Positions 16,150-24,433 of a DNA stretch of 64,000 nt are shown here, in pieces. The notes under the pieces are model-generated. The model searched no databases. It was not told where the DNA came from and saw only the letters and a program-made list of their open reading frames with translations. The position numbers and the translations under genes are program-made. This DNA is from Polyangium sp. y55x31 (GTDB taxonomy: Bacteria; Myxococcota_A; Polyangia; Polyangiales; Polyangiaceae). Each line of letters begins with the position of its first letter. Position 1 is the stretch's first letter. Location of the stretch: contig NZ_JARZHG010000010.1 of the NCBI RefSeq assembly GCF_029946505.1, forward strand, positions 231,425-295,424. The letters run 5' to 3'.

Positions 16150-16175
16150 GCCCCCGGTCGCAGGCGGGCGTAGCG

Positions 16176-16500
16176 CCGGGGTTTCACCCCGGACCCGACC
16201 AGGGGTTGTCCACCCCTGGACCCGGACCAGCGCAAGCGCTGGACCCGGGGTCGATGAACTGCGCGATGCGCAGTTCATCGAACAGGTCAGGTCAAGACCA
16301 AGGACGACCCTGCCCACCAGGACCGGGGCGGCTGAGGGGGCATCGCTGCTGTCTCGATGGGCAACGTCGTTCGTGGTCTTGCCACGGGCCCGTCGTAGAA
16401 ACTGCGCATCGCGCAGTTTCTACGCCTTCGGTCCAGGCCGTGCCTGGTCCGGGGTGCAGGGGGCGGACAGCCCCCTGCTGGGGTACGGGGCAACGCCCCG
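16176..16500. repeat. Nested-palindrome element, complete copy A
   Basis: It fills the 370-base gap between two convergent genes. Left hairpins in order: CCGGGG/CCCCGG (16176-16192, loop TTTCA), CCAGGGG/CCCCTGG (16199-16219, loop TTGTCCA), CCAGCGC/GCGCTGG (16227-16242, loop AA), TCGATGAACTGCGC/GCGCAGTTCATCGA (16251-16281, loop GAT). The centre pairs CAAGACCA (16293) with TGGTCTTG (16374), ACGAC with GTCGT, and TGCCCA with TGGGCA. The right side repeats the hairpins in inverted order: CGTAGAAACTGCGC arm (16394-16424, loop ATC), CCAGGC/GCCTGG (16433-16447), GCAGGGGG/CCCCCTGC (16456-16478), CGGGGC/GCCCCG (16486-16500). Confidence 0.9.
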
Positions 16501-16519
16501 CTCCGCTCCGCGCCCCCTC

Positions 16520-17725
16520 TCAGCGATGTGCTGGCGCCGTCGGCGCTGCCTTCGGCGGGTGCGGGCTGTCGCCCGACAGAAGCGACAGACCGGCCACGAT
16601 GGTCCCGATCCCGAGCAGGGCGAGCAGGACGATGAGCAGCGCCGAGCTCTTGCGGGATTCTTCTGGCGCGACCGTGACGGGCAGGACCTCCGGCGGGCGC
16701 ATGGCCGCATCGCGCACCTCGGCTGGGATGCGATCGGAGATCTCCTTGAGCGAGGAGAGCTTCGGCCGGCGCATCGAGCCTGTGGTCGTGGTCGAACCGA
16801 GCGGCCGCGATCCGGGCGATGAGCCGCGCTGCGTGACGAGTGGGAACGAGGTGCGGCTCGTGCGCTCCTCGCCTTCGACGGCGAGCGCGCGCTCGAACTC
16901 GTCGGCGAGCTCCTTGGTTGCGGAGAATCGTGCTGTCGGGTCGCGCTGGAGGGCCTTGGCGAAGAAGGAGTCGACAGTGCTCGGCAGGCCGGGCACGAGC
17001 GAGGTGACCGGATCGAAACGGCCCTCTTCGATGGCGTTGCCGAAGCCTTCGAGGTTTGCGCCGCTGAAGGGGACGCGGCCGCTGAGCGCGTAATATGCGA
17101 GCACTGCGAGGGCCCAGAGGTCGGCGCGGAAATCCACGTCCTTCTGGCCGAAGATCTGCTCTGGGCTCATGAACTCGGGCGAGATCATGTGCGTCGCGTC
17201 GCTCGTGGTCCGGCCCATCGAGGAGATGCCTGCGCGGACCGACAGGCCGAGGTCGAGGACCTTCGCCTCGAATTCGCCGTTCTCGCCTTCGGTCAGGAAG
17301 ACGTTGCCGGGCTTCAAGTTCCGGTGGACGAGGCCGAGGAGGTGCGCTTTGCCGAGGCCCTTGGCGAGCTGCGAGACGAGGCGCACGGCATCTTTCGGGG
17401 ACATCGGGCCGGTCCGTGCGATGCGGCTGCCGAGGTCTTCCCCTTCGAGCAGCTCCATCACGAGGTACGGCATGCCTGTGCGCGTGAGGCCGTGCTCGAG
17501 GATCTGCGCGACGTGTGGGCTCTTGATCTGCCGCGCGGCGACGTCCGCCTCGCGCTGGAAGCGGTGGAGCGGCGAGGAGTTGCGCGACAAGGCGCGCCCC
17601 ATGAGCTTGACGGCGACTTCCTTGCCGAGGCCCACGTGCTCGGCGACCCAAACCTGGGATTTGCCCTCCTGCCCGAGGTGCCTCGAGAGCCGCAGTTTGG
17701 GAGTGATCTGGTCTCCTTCCAACAT
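16520..17725 (-). CDS. Membrane-anchored Ser/Thr kinase homologue, predicted pseudokinase
   Basis: 401 residues with a Hanks-type kinase fold (~10-280) and a single membrane segment near the C-terminus (SSALLIVLLALLGIGTIVAG). The ATP lysine is present (VAVKLM, K40), but the catalytic loop reads VHRNLKPGN, with Asn136 where active kinases have Asp, and the metal-binding DFG is DLG (158-160). The glycine loop (LGQEGKSQVW) is degenerate. The linker carries Ser/Thr-rich stretches that could be phosphorylated by another kinase. Catalysis is therefore doubtful; a scaffolding or allosteric role is inferred. It is convergent with the fusion gene across element A. Confidence 0.85.
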   Translation of the reverse strand: MLEGDQITPKLRLSRHLGQEGKSQVWVAEHVGLGKEVAVKLMGRALSRNSSPLHRFQREADVAARQIKSPHVAQILEHGLTRTGMPYLVMELLEGEDLGSRIARTGPMSPKDAVRLVSQLAKGLGKAHLLGLVHRNLKPGNVFLTEGENGEFEAKVLDLGLSVRAGISSMGRTTSDATHMISPEFMSPEQIFGQKDVDFRADLWALAVLAYYALSGRVPFSGANLEGFGNAIEEGRFDPVTSLVPGLPSTVDSFFAKALQRDPTARFSATKELADEFERALAVEGEERTSRTSFPLVTQRGSSPGSRPLGSTTTTGSMRRPKLSSLKEISDRIPAEVRDAAMRPPEVLPVTVAPEESRKSSALLIVLLALLGIGTIVAGLSLLSGDSPHPPKAAPTAPAHR

Positions 17726-17852
17726 CTCGCTTCCGTGGCGCGGTCCCCGCGACGTCGGGCACGCCGACGCACGGAGAGGGCTCTCTCACTCGCTCGACGT
17801 TACATCACGCAGCGGGCCCAAAGTAAAGAAGCGCGCCCGGGCGCCTTCGGTT

Positions 17853-18944
17853 TCAAGGGGCGGGCAAGGACACGTCGGCAGGCGCCACCCCCGCGGCGAC
17901 CGCCGGATAATTGGCGCTTTTTGTGCGGCCGGCGCGTTGCGTCGTGAAAAGCAATGTGTGGCCAGGGCGCACGAGGACGCAGGGTTCGTGCGGTCCGAGT
18001 GAGCTGCCGCTGCCGAACACGGGGCTCACGGCGCGCTCGAGGGGCATGGCGCTGCCCGGGTCGAACCGCGCAGCGAGGCCCACGACGGCCCGGCCGAGCG
18101 TGTCCCGGGCGGCGTAATACACGCGCAGGATGGGGCGGCCCTCGGACGATCGGACGAGCACGGGCGCGGGCGCGCCGAGCCAGGCGCCATCGTAGGGAGG
18201 CTCGGCCCCCTCCCCGGCCGGCGCGGGCGTGAGCGCGGGGCCGTCGCCGACGCGGGTCCAGGTGATGCCGTCGTCGGAGCGCGCTTCGCCGATCCGCGCG
18301 GCGTCGCCGGGCCCCGGGACCTCGTAAAAGAGCCGGAACGAGCCGTCGTCGAGCACGACCACGCCCGGGCTGCGCGGCACGGCGCCGGCTTCCCAGCCGG
18401 ACGCGTCGGGGCCGAGGACGGGACCGGGGATCCGCGCGAAGACGCCGCCGTCGAGGCTCCGCGCGAGGCCGATGCCACCGGCGGCGGCGTAGTACAGGTA
18501 GACCTCGTCGCCCACGCGGACGACCGACGGCGCGCCGACGGTACCGCCTTCCCACGGCGCTTCGGGCGTGAGGACGACGAGGGGCATGCGGTCGAAGGAG
18601 CGGCCGTCCTCGGCGCCGTAACGGACGATGGCGCGTGGCGGCGCCGTGGGATCGGGGTCCTCGCCCGGCACCTCGGGGGTCATCGAGAAGTAACCGAAGA
18701 CGGCAGGCGTCGTGGGATCACCGTCGGCGTCGAGGAGGGCGGGATCGCGGGGAAAGGTCTCGTCGTCCTCGAGGGCGTTCGGCGCGGAGCGGAGGTTGCC
18801 GAGCTCGCCCGTACGCAGAGCGCGGAACGGGCCTGCGGCGGCGTTCGGCAGGTTCTCCCCGCCGGTCTCGGTGTCGGCGAGCGTGGCGCAGCCGGCCAGG
18901 AGCGCGAGGGCGAGGAGGAACGAACCAGCGTGTCCCGTGCGCAT
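17853..18944 (-). CDS. Lipoprotein with GH43/GH32-like beta-propeller
   Basis: 363 residues. A lipoprotein signal ends in LALLAGC. Repeated segments such as GAPSVVRVGDEVYLYYAAAGG, RSPGVVVLDDGSFRLFYEV and IGEARSDDGITWTRV look like the blades of five-bladed propellers of the GH43/GH32/DUF-type sugar-binding fold, with Asp-box-like turns. Catalytic carboxylates cannot be assigned by eye, so enzyme activity is not claimed. It is preceded on the same strand by two FadL-type porin genes with a 10-base gap, suggesting a surface-exposed module of one operon. Confidence 0.7.
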   Translation of the reverse strand: MRTGHAGSFLLALALLAGCATLADTETGGENLPNAAAGPFRALRTGELGNLRSAPNALEDDETFPRDPALLDADGDPTTPAVFGYFSMTPEVPGEDPDPTAPPRAIVRYGAEDGRSFDRMPLVVLTPEAPWEGGTVGAPSVVRVGDEVYLYYAAAGGIGLARSLDGGVFARIPGPVLGPDASGWEAGAVPRSPGVVVLDDGSFRLFYEVPGPGDAARIGEARSDDGITWTRVGDGPALTPAPAGEGAEPPYDGAWLGAPAPVLVRSSEGRPILRVYYAARDTLGRAVVGLAARFDPGSAMPLERAVSPVFGSGSSLGPHEPCVLVRPGHTLLFTTQRAGRTKSANYPAVAAGVAPADVSLPAP

Positions 18945-18954
18945 CGTTTTGCCC

Positions 18955-20334
18955 TCAGAACGAGGCGGTGAGCGTGGCGCCGCCCGCGATCATGGTGCCA
19001 TCGGCCCGGTAGTCTCCGACGAAATCGGCGGGGTTCGCCTTCTGCGTGATGCGCTCGGGCAGCACGGAGAGGGCCACGTGTGTGTCGAGGCGGAGCGCGC
19101 CGCGGAGGACGGAGAACGGCGCGTTGAGGACGAGGCCCGCGCCGAGCGAGATCGTGTGCCTGTCGGCGTCGACGAAGTTCGTCGGGCCCTCCTGCGGCGG
19201 CACGGGCGAGCGCTCGTAGGCGTAGCCGGCGCGCAACGGGATCTCGACGGCCTTCGCAGGCGCGTCGCGCCCGGACACGCGCCGCTCGGCGCCAAACGCG
19301 AGGACGTACTCGACGCCGAGGCGCGGGACGAAGCGGTCCTGGAACGCGGGCGGGACGATCACGACGGGCTTGGGATCCTCGGGCAACTCGACACCGACGC
19401 CGGGCGGGGGCTCGGCTTCGAGGTGGGCGGAGGTCCGCGGGGTGGGACTCTCGTAGGCCGACCAGTTCACCCAGCCGAGATCGAAGTTCGCGCGGAGGCG
19501 AGGCACGGCCTGGAAGGACAAACCGAGGACGACCTGCTGCGGCTGGAAGGCGTCGAGCGTGCGGGTTTCGAGAGTGTAGCGGAGGGGGACGTCGACGCCG
19601 GCGAAGTCGACGATGCCTTCGAGGTTCGCCTGGAGCGCGAGGTCGAGCTTGGTTTGTCCGCGGTAAGCGACGCCGAGGTAGCCGAGGCGGCCGAGTTTTA
19701 CGCGCGCGCCCGCGATGGGGTAGCGGATGGAGGTGAGATCGGCGTCGACCTCGTGGGAGAGCTGCGAGTCGTAGGGGCTCAAAACATCGGCCTCGCCGCG
19801 GATGCCGAATCGGCCGCGCGTGGCGGCGAGGAAGGCGAGGCCGCCGCCGAGCTCGAGCCACGGGAGCGGGCGGACGGCGAGGTGGACCGAGAGGAACAGG
19901 ATGGTGGGCCGGTCGTTGTAGAGCTCCCAGCGCGGCGTCTCCTGGCGGAGGGCGCGGATGCGGGAGAGGCCGTTGTCCGGGATGTACGTGGCGATGCCGA
20001 AGGCGAACGGGAGCGAGAGGATCTTGCCGGGCGCGACGATGCCGGCCATGAGGCCGTGGACGTCGGCGACGTCGTTGTCCTTGCCGTTGATGCGGAGGCG
20101 GTTGTCCGCGTAGACGTAGCCGAGCGAGAGCTCGAGCCCGGGCGCGGAGACGAGGCCGGCGGGGTTGTAGAAGCAGCCCGAGAAGTCCGCGGCGTCGGCG
20201 GTGACGGCGCCGGAGAGCGCGCCGGCGCGCGAGCCCATGCCGTAGGTGCCGGGCGCGCTGGCTCGCGCCTCGGGAGCTACGAGGAGCCACGCCGCGGCGA
20301 GCGCGGGCAGGAGCGAGCGCGCGTGTTTCGACAT
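18955..20334 (-). CDS. FadL/OmpP1-type outer membrane channel (second paralogue)
   Basis: 459 residues, signal peptide ending about ...APEARASAPGTYG. The N-terminus GMGSRAGALSGAVTADAADFSGCFYNPAGL is the FadL/TodX 'hatch' signature (NPA motif), and the protein ends in Phe, as outer membrane barrels do. Family members import fatty acids or hydrophobic compounds. A proline-rich loop (EAEPPPGVGVELPEDPKP, ~330-350) is extracellular or variable. Its ATG overlaps the stop of the upstream FadL paralogue (TGATG), so the pair is coupled. Confidence 0.87.
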   Translation of the reverse strand: MSKHARSLLPALAAAWLLVAPEARASAPGTYGMGSRAGALSGAVTADAADFSGCFYNPAGLVSAPGLELSLGYVYADNRLRINGKDNDVADVHGLMAGIVAPGKILSLPFAFGIATYIPDNGLSRIRALRQETPRWELYNDRPTILFLSVHLAVRPLPWLELGGGLAFLAATRGRFGIRGEADVLSPYDSQLSHEVDADLTSIRYPIAGARVKLGRLGYLGVAYRGQTKLDLALQANLEGIVDFAGVDVPLRYTLETRTLDAFQPQQVVLGLSFQAVPRLRANFDLGWVNWSAYESPTPRTSAHLEAEPPPGVGVELPEDPKPVVIVPPAFQDRFVPRLGVEYVLAFGAERRVSGRDAPAKAVEIPLRAGYAYERSPVPPQEGPTNFVDADRHTISLGAGLVLNAPFSVLRGALRLDTHVALSVLPERITQKANPADFVGDYRADGTMIAGGATLTASF

Positions 20335-21635
20335 CAGAACCCGACCCCCACGGTGGCCGCGCCGGCGACGACGACGCCGCTCGTGCGCACGGAAGGCGCG
20401 CCGGGATTCGTGGCCGGCACGTCCGCGGCCTTGTCGTGCGCGCGAGGATGGAGGACCTGCACCTGCCCGGCGAGATCGAAGCGCAGGTTCGGGAAAGGCG
20501 CGGTGAGCTCGAGCCCGTAGCCGAGGCCGAAGACGCTGCGCGTGTTTTCGTAGATGTTCGCGGTGGACGTCTGCGGCGGCGAGGGCGAGAGCTCGAGGAA
20601 GTAGCCGGCGCGGAGCATCATCGAGACGGACTTGTTCGGCGAGAGGACACGCTCGACGCCGAGGCGCGGGACAATCGTGTCCGTGTACCCGAGCGGCGCG
20701 GGCACGAGGGCGCCACAAGGCTCCTCGGGCGGCGCGCCGGTGGATGGGTCGATCTCCGGGCAGCGGACGGTGGCCTCGGCGGGCCCGGGATACGCCGACC
20801 AGCGCTTGTACGTCGCGCCCGCGGTGACGCGCCACGGGCCGCGAACGCGCGCGACTTCGAGCGCGATCTGCGCTGGATCGTACTGCGCGAGGCCCGAGAT
20901 GTTCAGCGGTGGCACGACGATCTGGCCGAGATCCTTGACCTCGATGACGACGTTGAAGCGCCCGACGAGCTCGCCGCGGTAGGTGAGCCCGACGCGGTAG
21001 GCGCCGCGCTCGTAGCTCGCGCCGACGATGGGGCCGTAGCTCGCGACGAGCGTGTCTTCGACGACCGTGCCGATGCGGCCGGAGGCGTCGGTGGCGACGA
21101 GGACAGAGCCGGTGAGCGCCGCGAGTGCCGCGAAGCCGCCGCCGATGCGTACGCCGTAGCCGATGTCGACGCCGAGCCCGACCTGGACCGCGACGGAGGC
21201 CGTGCGATCCGCGAGCGGAAACTGCTTCGTCTCGGGGTAGAGGATGCGGCCGCGGACGATGAGGTCGAAGGGCGTGAAGAAGCCGAGGCCGATGGTGATG
21301 CGGTCCTTCAAGGCCCCGGCGAACGGCACGGGCAAGACGGCGCCGATGAAGCCGCCCGCGAGTTTGTCGTAGTTCAGGCGCTCGGGCGCGCGGAGGTCGA
21401 AGACCGAGCCGAGCAAGCCGATCGTGAGCTCGCGTCGATGCTCGAGGCTGAGGAGCGCGGGGTTCCCCCAGACGGCCTCGAAGCCACGGCCGAGCGCGGC
21501 GCCCGTGCCGCCCATCGCCATGGAGCGCGGGCCGAAGCCGTACACGTCCTCGGGCGAGCTCCACGCATCGCCGGCAGGCAGCGCCGTGAGGGCGGCCGAA
21601 GCGACGGCGAGCAGGAGGGCGCGGCAGCGGGCCAT
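20334..21635 (-). CDS. FadL/OmpP1-type outer membrane channel (first paralogue)
   Basis: 433 residues, signal peptide MARCRALLLAVASAALTALP with cleavage near GDAWSS. Hatch region: YGFGPRSMAMGGTGAALGRG then WGNPALLSLE, a variant NPA motif. Later strands alternate hydrophobic residues and the last residue is Phe (VGVGF). It probably forms a hydrophobic-substrate channel in the outer membrane. It starts the operon with its paralogue and the propeller lipoprotein. The two FadL copies share motifs but are diverged, indicating an old duplication. Confidence 0.87.
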   Translation of the reverse strand: MARCRALLLAVASAALTALPAGDAWSSPEDVYGFGPRSMAMGGTGAALGRGFEAVWGNPALLSLEHRRELTIGLLGSVFDLRAPERLNYDKLAGGFIGAVLPVPFAGALKDRITIGLGFFTPFDLIVRGRILYPETKQFPLADRTASVAVQVGLGVDIGYGVRIGGGFAALAALTGSVLVATDASGRIGTVVEDTLVASYGPIVGASYERGAYRVGLTYRGELVGRFNVVIEVKDLGQIVVPPLNISGLAQYDPAQIALEVARVRGPWRVTAGATYKRWSAYPGPAEATVRCPEIDPSTGAPPEEPCGALVPAPLGYTDTIVPRLGVERVLSPNKSVSMMLRAGYFLELSPSPPQTSTANIYENTRSVFGLGYGLELTAPFPNLRFDLAGQVQVLHPRAHDKAADVPATNPGAPSVRTSGVVVAGAATVGVGF

Positions 21636-21715
21636 GCGGGCGCGACGGTAGACCCATGCACGGCGGGAAGGAAGAGGGCGCGGAGGCCGAGATGCGCGGG
21701 TTCGATGCTCAGCGC

Positions 21716-22615
21716 TCAGCGACGAACCGGTCCGCTCTCCTCTTCGGCCTCGACGAACACGTCGTCGAGCGAGCTCGCGACGTAGGAGCGTTTCGCCCAC
21801 CGGGACAAGGTCGCGCCGCCCGCGGTCGCGACGCGCGCCTGCATGGCCTCCGAGAGCTCGCCGAAGCGCTCGCGCAGGATTTCGAGGAGCATCTCGCGGC
21901 GGCCCTCTTCGCGGCCTTCCTCGCGGCCCCTCTCCTCCGCGTCTTGCTTGATCGCCAGGATCTCCGGGTTCCCCTTGCGCTCGAGCGCCCGCGCGGCCTC
22001 GCGCTCCGCGACCGCGCCGTCGAGCAGCGCGCGCACCTGGATCGGCCGTATGAAACAGGGATCCTCGATCATCCCGTCGAGGTCGAGCGGCACGAACGCG
22101 GCCTTCTCGCGTGACCACTCGCAGACCTCGCCGCGCTTGACGTGGATCGCGAACACGCGGCGGACGCCTCGCAGAGCGAGGTCCTCGGCCTTCTCGCGCG
22201 CCACGCCCGGCGCCTGCTCGTTCACGATCTCGAACGAGACCTCTTCGAGGTGCCTCCTGCCCGTCGTGGGATCCGTGCCGTCGCGACGGATCGACAGGTC
22301 CGTCGCGAAGTTCGAGCCCTCCGAGACCCGCGTGAGCAGATCGATCGAGGCGCGATACCCCTCGCGGACGTGCAAACGGATCACGGCGCCGAGGTTCGCG
22401 TGCGCGTCACCGTGGGGCTCGAGCGCGGGCTGGGCGATGATCTTCCGGCCGCGTATCATCTCGTCGCGCGTTTTTTCGGGCACGACGACGTGTTGATCGA
22501 CCGGCGGGAACCTGCGAGGCGGATCGGCGGGAGGGAACGAGAGCGCGGCCCCACCCCGGGCGGACGGCGCGAGTATCATCGACGGGCCATCACGCTTCGG
22601 ATCCATCATCGACAC
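21716..22615 (-). CDS. PD-(D/E)XK-like protein of the Uma2/Rpn type
   Basis: 299 residues. A central block with NFATDLSIRRDGTDPTTG, HLEEVSFEIVNEQ, REKAEDLALRGVRRVFAIHVKRG and VCEWSREKAAF has the Asp...Glu-x-x layout of the Uma2/DUF820-like nuclease-fold families frequent in myxobacteria. The C-terminal part contains an Arg/Glu repeat helix (AEERGREEGREEGRREML) and a DUF4351-like helical tail, as in Rpn-type recombination-promoting nucleases. Function is not known. The first ~40 residues are proline-rich; the start at 22615 is followed by other ATGs. It stands alone, divergent from rlmN. Confidence 0.65.
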   Translation of the reverse strand: MSMMDPKRDGPSMILAPSARGGAALSFPPADPPRRFPPVDQHVVVPEKTRDEMIRGRKIIAQPALEPHGDAHANLGAVIRLHVREGYRASIDLLTRVSEGSNFATDLSIRRDGTDPTTGRRHLEEVSFEIVNEQAPGVAREKAEDLALRGVRRVFAIHVKRGEVCEWSREKAAFVPLDLDGMIEDPCFIRPIQVRALLDGAVAEREAARALERKGNPEILAIKQDAEERGREEGREEGRREMLLEILRERFGELSEAMQARVATAGGATLSRWAKRSYVASSLDDVFVEAEEESGPVRR

Positions 22616-22695
22616 AGAGGGTAGCAGGATCCGCGGAGGATGGGGAGAACGAGAGGAGTGCGTCCAGGGTCCCGCTCGACTAGAACGACGCCGCC

Positions 22696-23832
22696 GTGCC
22701 CATCGCCCTCCAGGCCATTCTCCCCGACGAGCTCGCCCGCGCTTGCAACATCGACGTGACGGACGCGCGGCGGATCGTCTCGATCGTGCATCGAACGGGC
22801 GGTTTGCCCGAGCGCTCGCCCGCGACGATCCGGCGCGCCGCGCTCGACGCCGCCCGGGAAGTCGGGCACGTGCCCACGATCCACATGGAGAGCCGCGCCG
22901 CGAGCGCGATCGATCCGTTCGTCAAGTACGCCTTCCGCCTGCCCGATGGGGCCGTCATCGAGACCGTACGCATCCCCCTCGAGCACCCGGGTCGCTTCTC
23001 CGTCTGCGTGTCCTCGCAGGTCGGCTGCGCGCTCGCGTGCGCGTTCTGCGCGACGGGGCGCATGGGCCTCGGCCGCAACCTCGAGCCGTGGGAGATCGTC
23101 GAGCAGGTGCGGCGCGTGCGCGAGGAGCTCGCGAAGGATCCGCCGGCAAACCTCGTCGCCGACGGGATCCGCCCCCGCGTGCACGGCGTGCTCTTCCAGG
23201 GCATGGGCGAGCCCATGGCGAACATCGAGCGCGTGATCCACGCGATCCGCGTGATGAGCGAGCCGAGCGCGCTCGCCATCGACATGCGCAACATCACGGT
23301 GTGCACCTCGGGCTTGCCGACCGGGATCCGCACGCTGCTCCGGGAGGTGCCCGCGGTGCGGCTCGGCGTCTCGCTCGGATCGGCGCGGCCGGGGCAGCGG
23401 CGCGCGCTCATGCCCATCGAGGGCGCACATCCGCTCGAAGAAGTGCTCACGGCCGCAGGAGAGCACGCGCGGGCGACGGGGCGATCGCCGATGTTCGCGT
23501 ACACGCTGCTCGCCGGTCGGAACGATTCGGACGAGGATGCCGCGGCGCTCGCGGATCTCTGCTTGTCTTTCGCCGCCGCGCACGGACAGAGGCCGCGGCT
23601 CAGCTTGATCCCTTACAACGCGATCACGGACGGCACCGAGCCGGATCCGTTCCAGCCTTCGACCCGCCTCGAGGCCTTCCGCGCGGTCCTGCTCGGGCGC
23701 AGGGTGGGCACGATCGTGCGGTATTCGGGCGGGGGCGATGTGGGGGCGGCGTGTGGTCAGCTCGCGCGGCCGCTCCTGAGGGGGGTTCGGGGGCGTAGCT
23801 CGGCTCGACCGAGCGAAGCCCCCGAGCGTTGA
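22696..23832 (+). CDS. rlmN: RlmN/Cfr-family radical SAM 23S rRNA adenine methyltransferase
   Basis: 378 residues. The radical-SAM cluster motif is CALACAFCATG. GVLFQGMGEPMANIERV and TVCTSGLPTGIRTL follow, and the catalytic methyl-carrying cysteine lies near the end in GGGDVGAACGQL. The enzyme makes 2-methyladenosine in 23S rRNA (A2503) and some tRNAs, acting in the cytoplasm. The last ~17 residues (RGVRGRSSARPSEAPER) are encoded by a 51-bp-family hairpin repeat, which also supplies the stop codon. The gene precedes tatB by 58 bases and is co-directional with it. The C-terminus is therefore not ancestral. Confidence 0.93.
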   Translation: MPIALQAILPDELARACNIDVTDARRIVSIVHRTGGLPERSPATIRRAALDAAREVGHVPTIHMESRAASAIDPFVKYAFRLPDGAVIETVRIPLEHPGRFSVCVSSQVGCALACAFCATGRMGLGRNLEPWEIVEQVRRVREELAKDPPANLVADGIRPRVHGVLFQGMGEPMANIERVIHAIRVMSEPSALAIDMRNITVCTSGLPTGIRTLLREVPAVRLGVSLGSARPGQRRALMPIEGAHPLEEVLTAAGEHARATGRSPMFAYTLLAGRNDSDEDAAALADLCLSFAAAHGQRPRLSLIPYNAITDGTEPDPFQPSTRLEAFRAVLLGRRVGTIVRYSGGGDVGAACGQLARPLLRGVRGRSSARPSEAPER

Positions 23833-23834
23833 CC
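23787..23834. repeat. Single 51-bp-family hairpin repeat at the 3' end of rlmN
   Basis: Outer stem TCGGGGGC (23787-23794) pairs with GCCCCCGA (23818-23825). A symmetric internal loop GTA/GAA follows, then inner stem GCTCGG/CCGAGC with loop CTCGA. The flank GCGTTGACC matches the flank of the array after gyrA, and its TGA is the rlmN stop codon. Relative to the array copies the outer stem shows a paired change (T-A to C-G). Confidence 0.85.
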
Positions 23835-23890
23835 AGGCCGGAAGGCGTCTCCCGGTGGATTCCGAACCCACGGCGCGCTAGCTTGCTCGC

Positions 23891-24433
23891 GTGTTCGGAT
23901 TGAGCTTCGGCGAGATGGTCGTGGTCGTGCTCGTGGCCATCGTGGTGGTGGGCCCACGGCACCTGCCGAGCATGATGCGGACGGCTGGCCAGTGGGTCAC
24001 GCGCATCCGCCGCATGAGCACGGATCTCCGCGCGCAGAGCGGCATCGACCAGCTCCTCCGCGAAGAAGGCATCGACCGCAGCATCCAGGAGATCCGGGCG
24101 CTCTCGAACGTGAACGTGCTCGACGGCCTGGAGAGGCTCGCCGTCCCGACAGCCGCCAAGGCCGCCACGAGTTCGCCCGGGACAGCGGCTGCGACCACGA
24201 CCGCGACGGCCGCTGCGGCGAGCGCTCCTCTGCCGAGCGAAGAGCAGGTCGAGATCCTCCGCGAGCGCGAGTATCCGCTGGTCGGCTGCGACGCGTACGA
24301 CGCGCTCCCCGACGACGCGGCCCCGTACGGCAATGGAGAGCCCGAGCCCCTCGCCCACCATCCGCTGGGTGTCGTGGCGACCGACGATCCGACGAGCCGG
24401 GTCGTCACGAAGGAGCCGAGCGCGGCGTCATGA
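23891..24433 (+). CDS. tatB: Twin-arginine translocase TatB-like protein
   Basis: 180 residues from a GTG start. MFGLSFGEMVVVVLVAIVVVGP is a TatA/B-type N-terminal membrane helix followed by RHLPSMMRTAGQWVTRIRRM, the amphipathic helix. The E in the first helix (GEM) favours TatB over TatA. The C-terminal ~80 residues are Ala/Thr-rich and acidic. It sits directly upstream of tatC with a 4-base overlap, so both parts of the twin-arginine export receptor are made together. No tatA is visible in the window. Confidence 0.9.
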   Translation: MFGLSFGEMVVVVLVAIVVVGPRHLPSMMRTAGQWVTRIRRMSTDLRAQSGIDQLLREEGIDRSIQEIRALSNVNVLDGLERLAVPTAAKAATSSPGTAAATTTATAAAASAPLPSEEQVEILREREYPLVGCDAYDALPDDAAPYGNGEPEPLAHHPLGVVATDDPTSRVVTKEPSAAS

